In this document: piece by piece, positions 23,686-31,683 of the stretch
How positions within the stretch are numbered: position 1 is the stretch's first letter
Layout of the letters: the number at the start of each line of letters is the position of its first letter
Origin: CAXBNB01 sp040151475
GTDB lineage: Bacteria > Bacteroidota > Bacteroidia > Cytophagales > Cyclobacteriaceae
Direction of reading: 5' to 3'
Assembly: GCF_040151475.1 (NCBI RefSeq)
Contig: NZ_JBDKWG010000092.1
Coordinates: forward strand, 1 to 37,040
Length of the DNA stretch: 37,040 nt
Notes under the pieces: generated by a model
Databases searched by the model: none
The model's input: the letters and a program-made list of their open reading frames with translations, nothing else
Told to the model about the DNA's origin: nothing
Made by a program: the position numbers and the translations under genes

Positions 23686-25362
23686 GTGGAACAAGAACTA
23701 AATAAATACAGTAAGACGATTACTCAGGATCCATCACAACCAGCCTCACAGGCGCAGTTGTATGCTACCGGGTTGAGTGAAGAAGATTTAAAAAAAGCGC
23801 AGGTTGGTATCGTAAGTACTGGTTTTGAGGGTAACCCTTGCAATATGCATCTTAATATCCTTGCTCATCAGGTGAAAAAGGGCGTAAAGGAAGCTGATCT
23901 TGTAGGGTTGATATTTCACACAATTGGTGTTAGCGATGGTATTTCCAACGGAACTGTGGGAATGAAATATTCTCTGGTATCTAGAGACATCATTGCGGAT
24001 TCTATTGAAACAGTAGTTAATGCACAATTTTATGATGCTGTTGTACCTGTTGTTGGTTGTGATAAAAATATGCCTGGAGCTATGATGGCTTTGGGAAGAT
24101 TAAACAGGCCTGGGCTGTTGGTTTATGGTGGTACTGTGAGGCCGGGAAAGTGGAAAGGTGAAGACCTGAATATTGTTTCGGCTTTTGAAGCTTACGGTAA
24201 AAGATTGGGCAATAATATTTCAGATGAAGATTTTAACGGAATAATAAAAAATGCAATTCCTGGCCCTGGGGCATGTGGAGGTATGTACACGGCTAATACC
24301 ATGTCATCCGCTATAGAAGCGATGGGTATGTGTTTACCATCCGGATCTAGCAATCCAGCAGAAAGTGAAGACAAAAAGAACGAAACGTTTAGGGTAGGAC
24401 AGGCTGTAAGGTATTTGATGGAGAATGATATCCGTCCAAAAGACATCATGACTAAAGAAGCATTTGAAAATGCGATAAGATTGATTATGATTTTGGGAGG
24501 ATCAACAAATGCTGTATTGCATTTGATAGCAATGGCAAAATCTGTAGATGTACCGATTGGTCTTTCTGATTTCCAGAGAATATCAGATAGCACGCCGTTT
24601 ATAGCAGATTTGAAGCCTAGTGGAAAGTATTTAATGGAAGACCTTCATCATGTAGGAGGAGTGCCTGCTGTGATGAAAGCCTTATTGACAGAAGGATATC
24701 TGCATGGAGATTGCCTGACTGTAACAGGTAAAACATTGGCTGAAAACCTTGAAGCAGGCCCTTCTTTGAAAGACAAGCAAAAGGTTATTCATTCATTTAA
24801 TGAGCCCATTAAAAAAACAGGCCATTTGCAGATTCTGTATGGAAATCTTGCTCCTGAAGGAGCCGTAGCAAAAATTACGGGTAAAGAAGGAGAATACTTT
24901 GAAGGACCGGCAAGAATTTATGAGGATGAATTTGAAGCCATCAAAGGGATAGGGGAAGAAGTGCAAAAAGGAGAAGTGATCGTGATCAGGATGTCAGGTC
25001 CCACAGGTGCTCCTGGTATGCCTGAAATGCTGAAACCAACAGGTGCAGTGATGGGAGCAGGTCTTGGAAAGGACGTGGCATTAATTACTGATGGTAGGTT
25101 CTCAGGTGGTTCACATGGATTCGTAGTTGGGCACATTACTCCCGAAGCACAGGAAGGTGGGCCATTGGCATTTATCAAAAATGGGGATATCATAGCCATT
25201 GATGCGGTGAACAATAAACTTGATGTCAAAATTTCTGATGAAGAAATGGCGAAAAGAAAAAATGCATGGGTAAAACCTGAATACAAAGCAACTAGAGGAG
25301 TATTAGGTAAATATATAAGGTCAGTAAAGTCAGCATCGGAAGGGTGTGTAACTGACGAATAA
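23686..25362 (+). CDS. ilvD: Dihydroxy-acid dehydratase
   Basis: This 558-residue iron-sulphur enzyme dehydrates 2,3-dihydroxy-isovalerate and -methylvalerate to the 2-oxo acids of valine and isoleucine synthesis. Cluster cysteines are Cys52 (GNPCNMHL), Cys125 (VVGCDKNMPG) and Cys197 (GPGACGGMYTANTMSSA). Late motifs MSGPTGAPGMPEML and LITDGRFSGGSHGFVVGHITPEA are also present. Translation most likely starts at the GTG at 23686, which gives the usual N-terminus (LNKYSKTITQDPSQPASQAQ); there is no nearby in-frame ATG. Length is standard. Confidence 0.97.
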   Translation: MEQELNKYSKTITQDPSQPASQAQLYATGLSEEDLKKAQVGIVSTGFEGNPCNMHLNILAHQVKKGVKEADLVGLIFHTIGVSDGISNGTVGMKYSLVSRDIIADSIETVVNAQFYDAVVPVVGCDKNMPGAMMALGRLNRPGLLVYGGTVRPGKWKGEDLNIVSAFEAYGKRLGNNISDEDFNGIIKNAIPGPGACGGMYTANTMSSAIEAMGMCLPSGSSNPAESEDKKNETFRVGQAVRYLMENDIRPKDIMTKEAFENAIRLIMILGGSTNAVLHLIAMAKSVDVPIGLSDFQRISDSTPFIADLKPSGKYLMEDLHHVGGVPAVMKALLTEGYLHGDCLTVTGKTLAENLEAGPSLKDKQKVIHSFNEPIKKTGHLQILYGNLAPEGAVAKITGKEGEYFEGPARIYEDEFEAIKGIGEEVQKGEVIVIRMSGPTGAPGMPEMLKPTGAVMGAGLGKDVALITDGRFSGGSHGFVVGHITPEAQEGGPLAFIKNGDIIAIDAVNNKLDVKISDEEMAKRKNAWVKPEYKATRGVLGKYIRSVKSASEGCVTDE

Positions 25363-25395
25363 GGTTAATGATTGATAATTAACAGTTAAATAAGC

Positions 25396-27129
25396 ATGAA
25401 TACATCAACATTGGAAGCAGAGAAAGTGACCAAAAAAACTACTGAACGTATGACAGGTTCAGAAGGGCTTTTAAGGTGTTTGCTCGAAGAAGGAGTGGAG
25501 ACCATTTTTGGTTACCCAGGAGGGGCAATTATGCCCATCTATGATGAATTGTACAAATACGCAGATAGGCTCAAACATGTTCTAGTCCGTCATGAGCAGG
25601 GTGCTACCCATGCTGCTCAGGGATTTGCACGTGTCACAGGAAAAACTGGTGTCTGCTTTGCAACTTCCGGACCGGGAGCCACCAATTTGATCACAGGGAT
25701 TGCTGATGCACAAATTGATTCTACACCATTGGTATGTATCACAGGGCAGGTTGTAGCCCATCTTTTGGGTACAGATGCTTTTCAGGAAACTGACGTGGTA
25801 GGTATTTCTATGCCTGTAACCAAATGGAATTATCAGGTAACAAAAGCAGAAGATATTCCTTATGCTATTGCAAGGGCTTTTTATATCGCCAATACTGGTC
25901 GTCCAGGTCCAGTTTTAGTAGATATTACCAAGAATGCTCAGTTCGAAGAGTTTGATTACAGTTATGAAAAATGCGAAAGGATCAGAAGCTACCATCCTTA
26001 TCCTACCTTGGATGAGTCTAAAATAGCTGAGGCTGCTGAATTGATAAATACAGCTAAAAAACCATTTTTGTTGGTAGGGCAGGGTGTATTACTTTCAGAT
26101 GCGGAGAAAGAATTGATCGCCTTGGCAGAAAAAGCAGGTATTCCTATGGCATCTACTTTACTGGGTTTGTCGGCAGTGCCGACAAGTCACCCATTGTATA
26201 TGGGTTTCCTTGGGATGCATGGGAATTATGGTCCGAACATCAAAACCAATGAGTGTGATGTATTGATAGCGATTGGGATGCGTTTTGACGATCGTGTTAC
26301 TGGAGATTTGGAGCATTATGCAAAACAGGCCAAAGTAATACATGTTGAAATTGATCCTGCAGAGATAGACAAAAATGTAAAAACAGATGTAGCAATTAAT
26401 GCTGATGCCAAACAAGCTTTATTGAAATTGATTCCATTGATTAAAGAAAATAATCATAGCGATTGGGTAAATGAATTTAGAGCATGTGATAAAATAGAGT
26501 ATGACAAGGTAATAGAGCCTGCTTTCAATCCTAAAGGAGATGAAGTTATCATGCCTGAGGTAATCAAAATGATCTCTGATAAAACGGAAGGTAAGGCGAT
26601 CATTGTCACCGATGTTGGCCAGCATCAGATGGTTGCCAGCCGGTACTATCAGTTTGCGGAAAAGGACAGCAATGTAACTTCCGGTGGATTGGGGACTATG
26701 GGCTTTGCACTTCCTGCATCCATGGGAGCAAAAATGGGACAGCCCGATAGACAGGTAATTGCTGTTATTGGTGATGGAGGCTTTCAAATGACCATTCAGG
26801 AACTGGGCACGATTTATCAAAACAATATTGGGGTGAAAATATTGATTCTAAACAATAATTTCCTTGGCATGGTACGCCAGTGGCAACAATTGTTCTTTGA
26901 GAAAAGGTATTCTTTTACAGAATTGACCAATCCTGATTTTCAGATTATTTCTGAAGGGTATAGAATACCCCATGCAAAAGTTGAAAAACGAGAAAATCTG
27001 GAAACGGAAATAGATAAATGGTTGGCTCATGATGGCCCATATTTACTGGAGGTAGTTGTAGAGCAGGAGGAAAATGTTTTTCCAATGGTACCTACAGGGG
27101 CTTCAGTATCAGACATTAGATTAGAATAA
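25396..27129 (+). CDS. ilvB: Acetolactate synthase large (catalytic) subunit
   Basis: This 577-residue thiamine-diphosphate enzyme makes acetolactate from two pyruvates, or acetohydroxybutyrate from pyruvate and 2-oxobutyrate. The catalytic glutamate is Glu67 in VRHEQGATHAAQGFAR. The FAD-region motif RFDDRVTG is at 296-303. The ThDP-binding motif runs from GDGGFQ at 459-464 to NNN at 486-488. A first YPGGAIMPIYDEL segment at 40-52 is also typical. The regulatory subunit gene follows after 15 bases. Confidence 0.97.
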   Translation: MNTSTLEAEKVTKKTTERMTGSEGLLRCLLEEGVETIFGYPGGAIMPIYDELYKYADRLKHVLVRHEQGATHAAQGFARVTGKTGVCFATSGPGATNLITGIADAQIDSTPLVCITGQVVAHLLGTDAFQETDVVGISMPVTKWNYQVTKAEDIPYAIARAFYIANTGRPGPVLVDITKNAQFEEFDYSYEKCERIRSYHPYPTLDESKIAEAAELINTAKKPFLLVGQGVLLSDAEKELIALAEKAGIPMASTLLGLSAVPTSHPLYMGFLGMHGNYGPNIKTNECDVLIAIGMRFDDRVTGDLEHYAKQAKVIHVEIDPAEIDKNVKTDVAINADAKQALLKLIPLIKENNHSDWVNEFRACDKIEYDKVIEPAFNPKGDEVIMPEVIKMISDKTEGKAIIVTDVGQHQMVASRYYQFAEKDSNVTSGGLGTMGFALPASMGAKMGQPDRQVIAVIGDGGFQMTIQELGTIYQNNIGVKILILNNNFLGMVRQWQQLFFEKRYSFTELTNPDFQIISEGYRIPHAKVEKRENLETEIDKWLAHDGPYLLEVVVEQEENVFPMVPTGASVSDIRLE

Positions 27130-27144
27130 TAAAGTAGGGAAATC

Positions 27145-27735
27145 ATGGCAGATATATATAGTGAAAATCATTCAGATAAAATGGAAAAAGAGTTTACCCT
27201 ATCCGTGTTAACGGAAAACAGAGCAGGGTTATTGAACCAGATTTCAATCATTTTCACGAGAAGGAAAATCAACATTGAGAGTCTAAATGTCTCAACCACT
27301 GAAGTGCCTGGCATCAGCCGGTTTACTATTGTGGTGACATCTACTCGTGAAAGAATAGAAAAAGTGATAGGTCAGATACGAAAAATAATAGATGTATTAG
27401 GGTCATTTTTGTATGAAGAAGACCAGATTTACTATCAGGAAATTGCATTGTACAAAATGCCTACCTCAGTGTTTTTAAATGGTCATTCAATAGAAACACT
27501 TGTGAGAAGCAATGGAGCTCGTATTCTGGTGATTGAAGAAGACCATATAGTAATTGAAAAAACAGGCCATAAAAATGAAACGCATGACCTGTACAAGAAA
27601 CTTGAGCCACTAGGCCTGCTCGAGTTTGTGAGATCAGGACGGGTAGCGATTTCTCAATCGAAAAGAAAAACGGAAGCTTACATTCATGAATTGGAAAATT
27701 CTCATTCCAATCAATTGAGAATAGAAGATTATTAA
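27145..27735 (+). CDS. ilvN: Acetolactate synthase small (regulatory) subunit
   Basis: This 196-residue protein has an ACT domain at about 16-90 (FTLSVLTENRAGLLNQISII, then the RRKINIESLNVS segment) followed by the C-terminal small-subunit domain. In this family the ACT dimer binds valine and gives feedback inhibition while also boosting catalytic activity of the large subunit. A second in-frame ATG at 27181 would remove 12 polar residues and is also possible. The gene could equally be called ilvH. It sits between ilvB and ilvC. Confidence 0.95.
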   Translation: MADIYSENHSDKMEKEFTLSVLTENRAGLLNQISIIFTRRKINIESLNVSTTEVPGISRFTIVVTSTRERIEKVIGQIRKIIDVLGSFLYEEDQIYYQEIALYKMPTSVFLNGHSIETLVRSNGARILVIEEDHIVIEKTGHKNETHDLYKKLEPLGLLEFVRSGRVAISQSKRKTEAYIHELENSHSNQLRIEDY

Positions 27736-27801
27736 TAGCATAAGATCAAGTAAGAAAATTATAAAACAAATTGAAAATCAGTAAATATTAAAGTTAGAAA
27801 A

Positions 27802-28848
27802 ATGGCAAAATTAAATTTTGGTGGAGTAGAAGAAAATGTTGTTACCAGAGAAGAATTTCCTCTGAGCAAAGCACAAGATGTTTTGAAAGACGAAATTGTA
27901 GCCGTTATTGGTTATGGTGTACAAGGACCTGGGCAATCATTGAATTTGAAAGACAATGGGATAAACGTAATTGTTGGACAAAGACAACCATCTAAATCAT
28001 GGGACAAAGCTGTGGCAGATGGTTTTGTGCCGGGAGAAACGCTTTTCTCAATCGAAGAAGCTCTTGAAAGAGGTACTATCATTTGTAACCTACTTTCAGA
28101 TGCTGCACAAATTGCATTGTGGCCAACAATTAAGAAATACCTTACTCCAGGAAAATCATTGTATTTTTCTCACGGATTTGGTGTGACTTACAAAGAAAAA
28201 ACGGGTATAATTCCTCCTGCAGACGTAGATGTATTTTTGGTTGCTCCTAAAGGATCTGGTACTTCTTTGAGAAGACTGTTTGTTGAAGGAAAAGGACTTA
28301 ACTCTTCTTTTGCCATTGAGCAGGATGCGACAGGAAAAGCCAAAGACAAAGTGATCGCTATGGGTATCGCTGTTGGGTCAGGTTACCTGTTCGAAACTAC
28401 TTTCTACAAAGAAGTATCTTCTGACCTTACAGGCGAAAGAGGCACTTTGATGGGAGCTATCCAGGGATTGTTTCAGGCTCAGTACGAAGTATTGAGAGCC
28501 AATGGACACACCCCTTCTGAAGCTTTCAATGAGACAGTAGAAGAAGCTACTCAATCATTGTATCCATTGATCGCAGAAAACGGAATGGATTGGATGTATG
28601 CCAATTGTTCAACAACTGCCCAAAGAGGTGCTTTGGATTGGAAAGATGAATTTCACAAGGCTACTAAGCCGGTATTTGAGAAATTGTACAAATCAGTAAT
28701 AGATGGCAAGGAAGCTCAAAGATCTATTGATGTAAATTCTCAACCTGATTACAGAGAAAAACTGGAAGTTGAATTGAAAGAGTTGTACGACTCTGAAATG
28801 TGGCAGGCAGGAAGAACTGTAAGAGGTTTAAGACCAGAAAACAAGTAG
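27802..28848 (+). CDS. ilvC: Ketol-acid reductoisomerase, plant-like sequence but short
   Basis: This 348-residue enzyme isomerises and reduces acetolactate or acetohydroxybutyrate using NAD(P)H and magnesium. The Rossmann motif is GYGVQGPGQSLNLKDNG at 37-53. The metal-site segment is SSDLTGERGTLMGAI. Several segments resemble plant enzymes more than E. coli IlvC: VAPKGSGTSLRRLFVEGKGL, SSFAIEQDATG, NCSTTAQRGALDW and a C-terminal EMWQAGRTVRGLRPENK. Plant enzymes are much longer with a duplicated C-terminal knot, so this is a plant-like sequence in a single-knot frame, as I recall for Bacteroidota. It closes the ilv operon and is followed by a strong terminator. Confidence 0.95.
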   Translation: MAKLNFGGVEENVVTREEFPLSKAQDVLKDEIVAVIGYGVQGPGQSLNLKDNGINVIVGQRQPSKSWDKAVADGFVPGETLFSIEEALERGTIICNLLSDAAQIALWPTIKKYLTPGKSLYFSHGFGVTYKEKTGIIPPADVDVFLVAPKGSGTSLRRLFVEGKGLNSSFAIEQDATGKAKDKVIAMGIAVGSGYLFETTFYKEVSSDLTGERGTLMGAIQGLFQAQYEVLRANGHTPSEAFNETVEEATQSLYPLIAENGMDWMYANCSTTAQRGALDWKDEFHKATKPVFEKLYKSVIDGKEAQRSIDVNSQPDYREKLEVELKELYDSEMWQAGRTVRGLRPENK

Positions 28849-28864
28849 AATCGTTTTATATTTA

Positions 28865-28906
28865 AAACTCAGCAGGAATTTATTTTCCTGTTGAGTTTGT
28901 TTTTTT
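28865..28906 (+). terminator. Terminator after ilvC
   Basis: The arms 28865-28878 and 28885-28898 form a 14-bp stem (one G-T pair) with a TTTATT loop, followed after one G by seven T at 28900-28906. It should end the ilvEDBNC transcript. Confidence 0.92.
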
Positions 28907-28979
28907 CTTGATATAGTAAATGACGTTTTGCTATAGAATTACACAATACTCAAAATTAAATTATTGTATAGGTTAGATT

Positions 28980-29007
28980 CCTTCCTCAGACAGGAAGGTT
29001 TTGTTTT
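28980..29007 (+). terminator. Second hairpin with T-rich tail upstream of the aminotransferase gene
   Basis: CCTTCCT at 28980-28986 pairs with AGGAAGG at 28992-28998 around a CAGAC loop. TTTTGTTTT follows at 28999-29007. It is terminator-like and lies 21 bases before the next start codon. It could be a back-up terminator or an attenuator for the thr genes; no clear control peptide supports the latter. Confidence 0.55.
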
Positions 29008-29027
29008 ATATTAAAATTGATGACCTA

Positions 29028-30365
29028 ATGCGTCAGAATTTATTACATGGTGGATCACAAAAACTTGATTATGAAATCAGGGATATTGTGAAAAAGGCTG
29101 AACAGCTGGAGAAACTTGGCAAAAAAATCTATTGGGAGAATATCGGAGACCCAATATTGAAAAATGCTGATGTGCCAGACTGGATCAAAGAAATTGTTTC
29201 TGAACTGGTGATGGACAACAAGAGCTATGGCTATTGTCACTCAAAAGGAATCATTGAAACCAGAAAATTTCTGGCAGAAAAAAACAATGAATTTGAAGGG
29301 GTACAGATCAATTATGATGACATCCTTTTCTTTAATGGGCTGGGAGATGCCATTGGTAAATTATATCAATTCTTAAATCCGTATTCCCGTGTGATAGGGC
29401 CTTCTCCGGCATATTCTACCCATTCTGCTTTTGAGGCAGCACACTCTAACAAAGAGCCTCTGACATACAACCTTGATCCGGATAACAACTGGTATCCCGA
29501 TTTGGATGATTTGTATCTGAAAGTAAAATACAATCCCAGCATAGTAGGCATATTGGTGATCAATCCTGACAATCCTACCGGAGTGGTGTACCCTGAATCC
29601 TATCTGAAAAGGATAGTTGAAATAGCAAAAGAATTTAACTTGTTTGTAGTCAGTGATGAGATTTATGGTAACATCATTTACAATGGCAACAAAACCAAGA
29701 GGTTGTCAGAAGTGCTTGGTGACGTACCGGGTATTTCTTTGAAAGGAATATCAAAAGAAGTGCCCTGGCCAGGCAGCCGATGTGGTTGGATGGAATTTTA
29801 CAACAGAAAATCAGATCGTAACTTCGATGATTATTGTTTGGCGTTGGAAAATGCCAAAATGGTAGAAGTATGTTGTACTACATTGCCACAAAGAGCGATA
29901 CCAAGGATATTCTCCCATCCAAAATATCATGAATACCTAAAAGAAAAAAATGAATCCATTGCCTCACGCAGCAACATCATTGGCAATCACTTCAAGAACA
30001 TAGATTATATCAAATTCAACAAGACCAACGGGGCATTTTATAATACCATAGTCTTTCAGGATGGGGTATTGAACAACAACCAGTTTTTGAAAATTGAAGA
30101 TGACAAAACCAGAGAATTGGCGGAATCCTGGGTGAATGGAATTTCAAAACCGGATAGCAGGTTTGTATATTATCTGCTTGCAGCAAAAGGAGTTTGCGTG
30201 GTTCCATTGTCGTCATTCCAATCCAATTTACTTGGTTTCAGAATTACATTGCTGGAAGAAAACCCTGAAGTGCTGCAATATACTTTTCAGCAAATAGCAG
30301 AAGCCATCAATGAATTTTGCAATTCGGACAAAGTAATGGAAACTGAACAGGTTAACCTTGCATAG
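29028..30365 (+). CDS. PLP-dependent class I/II aminotransferase
   Basis: The frame can be opened with a TTG at 29001, inside a hairpin tail, but the ATG at 29028 gives a normal start (MRQNLLHGGSQKLDYEIRDI) and 445 residues. Fold-type I landmarks are present: INPDNPTGVVYP with NPDNPTG at 179-185, VVSDEIYGNIIYNG at about 208-221 and the PLP lysine near residue 243 in LKGISKEVPWPGSRCGWMEF. The exact substrates cannot be read from the sequence. Placement directly before ilvA (five-base gap) in a threonine/isoleucine gene set suggests alanine, aspartate or branched-chain amino group transfer; this is inference. Confidence 0.9.
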   Translation: MRQNLLHGGSQKLDYEIRDIVKKAEQLEKLGKKIYWENIGDPILKNADVPDWIKEIVSELVMDNKSYGYCHSKGIIETRKFLAEKNNEFEGVQINYDDILFFNGLGDAIGKLYQFLNPYSRVIGPSPAYSTHSAFEAAHSNKEPLTYNLDPDNNWYPDLDDLYLKVKYNPSIVGILVINPDNPTGVVYPESYLKRIVEIAKEFNLFVVSDEIYGNIIYNGNKTKRLSEVLGDVPGISLKGISKEVPWPGSRCGWMEFYNRKSDRNFDDYCLALENAKMVEVCCTTLPQRAIPRIFSHPKYHEYLKEKNESIASRSNIIGNHFKNIDYIKFNKTNGAFYNTIVFQDGVLNNNQFLKIEDDKTRELAESWVNGISKPDSRFVYYLLAAKGVCVVPLSSFQSNLLGFRITLLEENPEVLQYTFQQIAEAINEFCNSDKVMETEQVNLA

Positions 30366-30370
30366 TTGAC

Positions 30371-31660
30371 ATGGGCGTAGCTACTTCCAGACAATCAAGT
30401 GATCTATTACCGCAGGAAGCTCCGGAACTACATGACATAGTCTCGGCTGGGCAAATTCTCAAAGGAGTAGTAATTCAATCTCCATTGGTGAAAAATGCCA
30501 ATTTTTCCGAACGATTTGGTGCTGATATTTATTTTAAAAGAGAAGACCTGCAAGTAGTTCGGTCTTATAAAATAAGAGGAGCATATAACAAAATTTTTTC
30601 TCTGAGTGAGGAGGAAAAATCTAATGGAATAGCCTGTGCCAGTGCAGGCAACCATGCACAGGGAGTGGCATACTCATGTTATAAATTGGGTATCAAAGGA
30701 GTGGTTTTCATGCCTTGCCCAACACCGAAGCAAAAAATCAGGCAGGTTAAAATGTTTGGTAAAGATAAAGTAGAAGTGCGATTGGTTGGAGATACTTTTG
30801 ATGATGCTTACAAAAGTGCCATGGAATATTGCACCGATCATCAGGTTGCCTTTATTCACCCGTTTGATGATGAAAAAGTAATTGCCGGACAGGCTACTGT
30901 CGGGCTGGAGTTGCTTCAGGATATCGAAGACAAAATAGATTATCTTTTTGTTCCCATAGGTGGAGGTGGTTTGGCGTCTGGTCTGATTAGTGTATTTAAA
31001 AGGTTGTCTCCAAATACCAAAATAATAGGAGTAGAACCGGAAGGAGCACCTGCAATGAAAACTTCGATCGAAAAGGGCATAAATACGCCACTTACCGAAA
31101 TTGATACTTTCGTTGACGGGGCTGCAGTGAAGCAGGTTGGCAACCTTAATTTTAAAATTTGCAAGGATCACCTGGATGATATCATCCTTGTACCGGAAGG
31201 TAAAATTTGTTCGACCATTCTTCAATTGTACAACGAAGAGGCAATTATTACTGAGCCAGCAGGTACATTGAGTATATCGGCACTTGATTTTTACAAAGAA
31301 AAAATAAAAGGAAAGACGGTTGTTTGTATTGTCAGTGGCAGCAACAACGACATTACCCGAACAGAAGAAATAAAAGAACGCTCCTTACTTTACGAAGGGT
31401 TGAAACATTATTTCATTATAAGGTTTCCTCAACGTGCAGGAGCATTACAGGAGTTTGTAAATGATGTATTGAGTCCGGGAGATGATATCGTGCATTTTGA
31501 GTATTCTAAAAAGCACAGTAGAGAAAGAGGACCTGCGTTGATTGGTATAGAAATACAAAACAAAGAAAACCTGAATTTACTTTTCTCGAAAATGGAGGAA
31601 AAGAATTTCGTGTTTGAATACCTGAACAATAAACAAGATTTATTGCAGTATTTGATTTAA
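30371..31660 (+). CDS. ilvA: Biosynthetic threonine dehydratase (threonine ammonia-lyase)
   Basis: This 429-residue PLP enzyme deaminates threonine to 2-oxobutyrate, the first step committed to isoleucine. The PLP lysine is Lys67 in VVRSYKIRGAYNK. CASAGNHAQGVAYSC and the glycine loop VPIGGGGLASGLIS bind the substrate and the cofactor phosphate. The C-terminal ~90 residues (YFIIRFPQRAGALQEFVNDV) form a single ACT-like regulatory domain, so this is the short type found in Bacillus and Corynebacterium rather than the two-domain E. coli type. Isoleucine feedback through it is likely. It is followed 23 bases later by thrA. Confidence 0.96.
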   Translation: MGVATSRQSSDLLPQEAPELHDIVSAGQILKGVVIQSPLVKNANFSERFGADIYFKREDLQVVRSYKIRGAYNKIFSLSEEEKSNGIACASAGNHAQGVAYSCYKLGIKGVVFMPCPTPKQKIRQVKMFGKDKVEVRLVGDTFDDAYKSAMEYCTDHQVAFIHPFDDEKVIAGQATVGLELLQDIEDKIDYLFVPIGGGGLASGLISVFKRLSPNTKIIGVEPEGAPAMKTSIEKGINTPLTEIDTFVDGAAVKQVGNLNFKICKDHLDDIILVPEGKICSTILQLYNEEAIITEPAGTLSISALDFYKEKIKGKTVVCIVSGSNNDITRTEEIKERSLLYEGLKHYFIIRFPQRAGALQEFVNDVLSPGDDIVHFEYSKKHSRERGPALIGIEIQNKENLNLLFSKMEEKNFVFEYLNNKQDLLQYLI

Positions 31661-31683
31661 AATAGTTGATTATTATAAAATAA

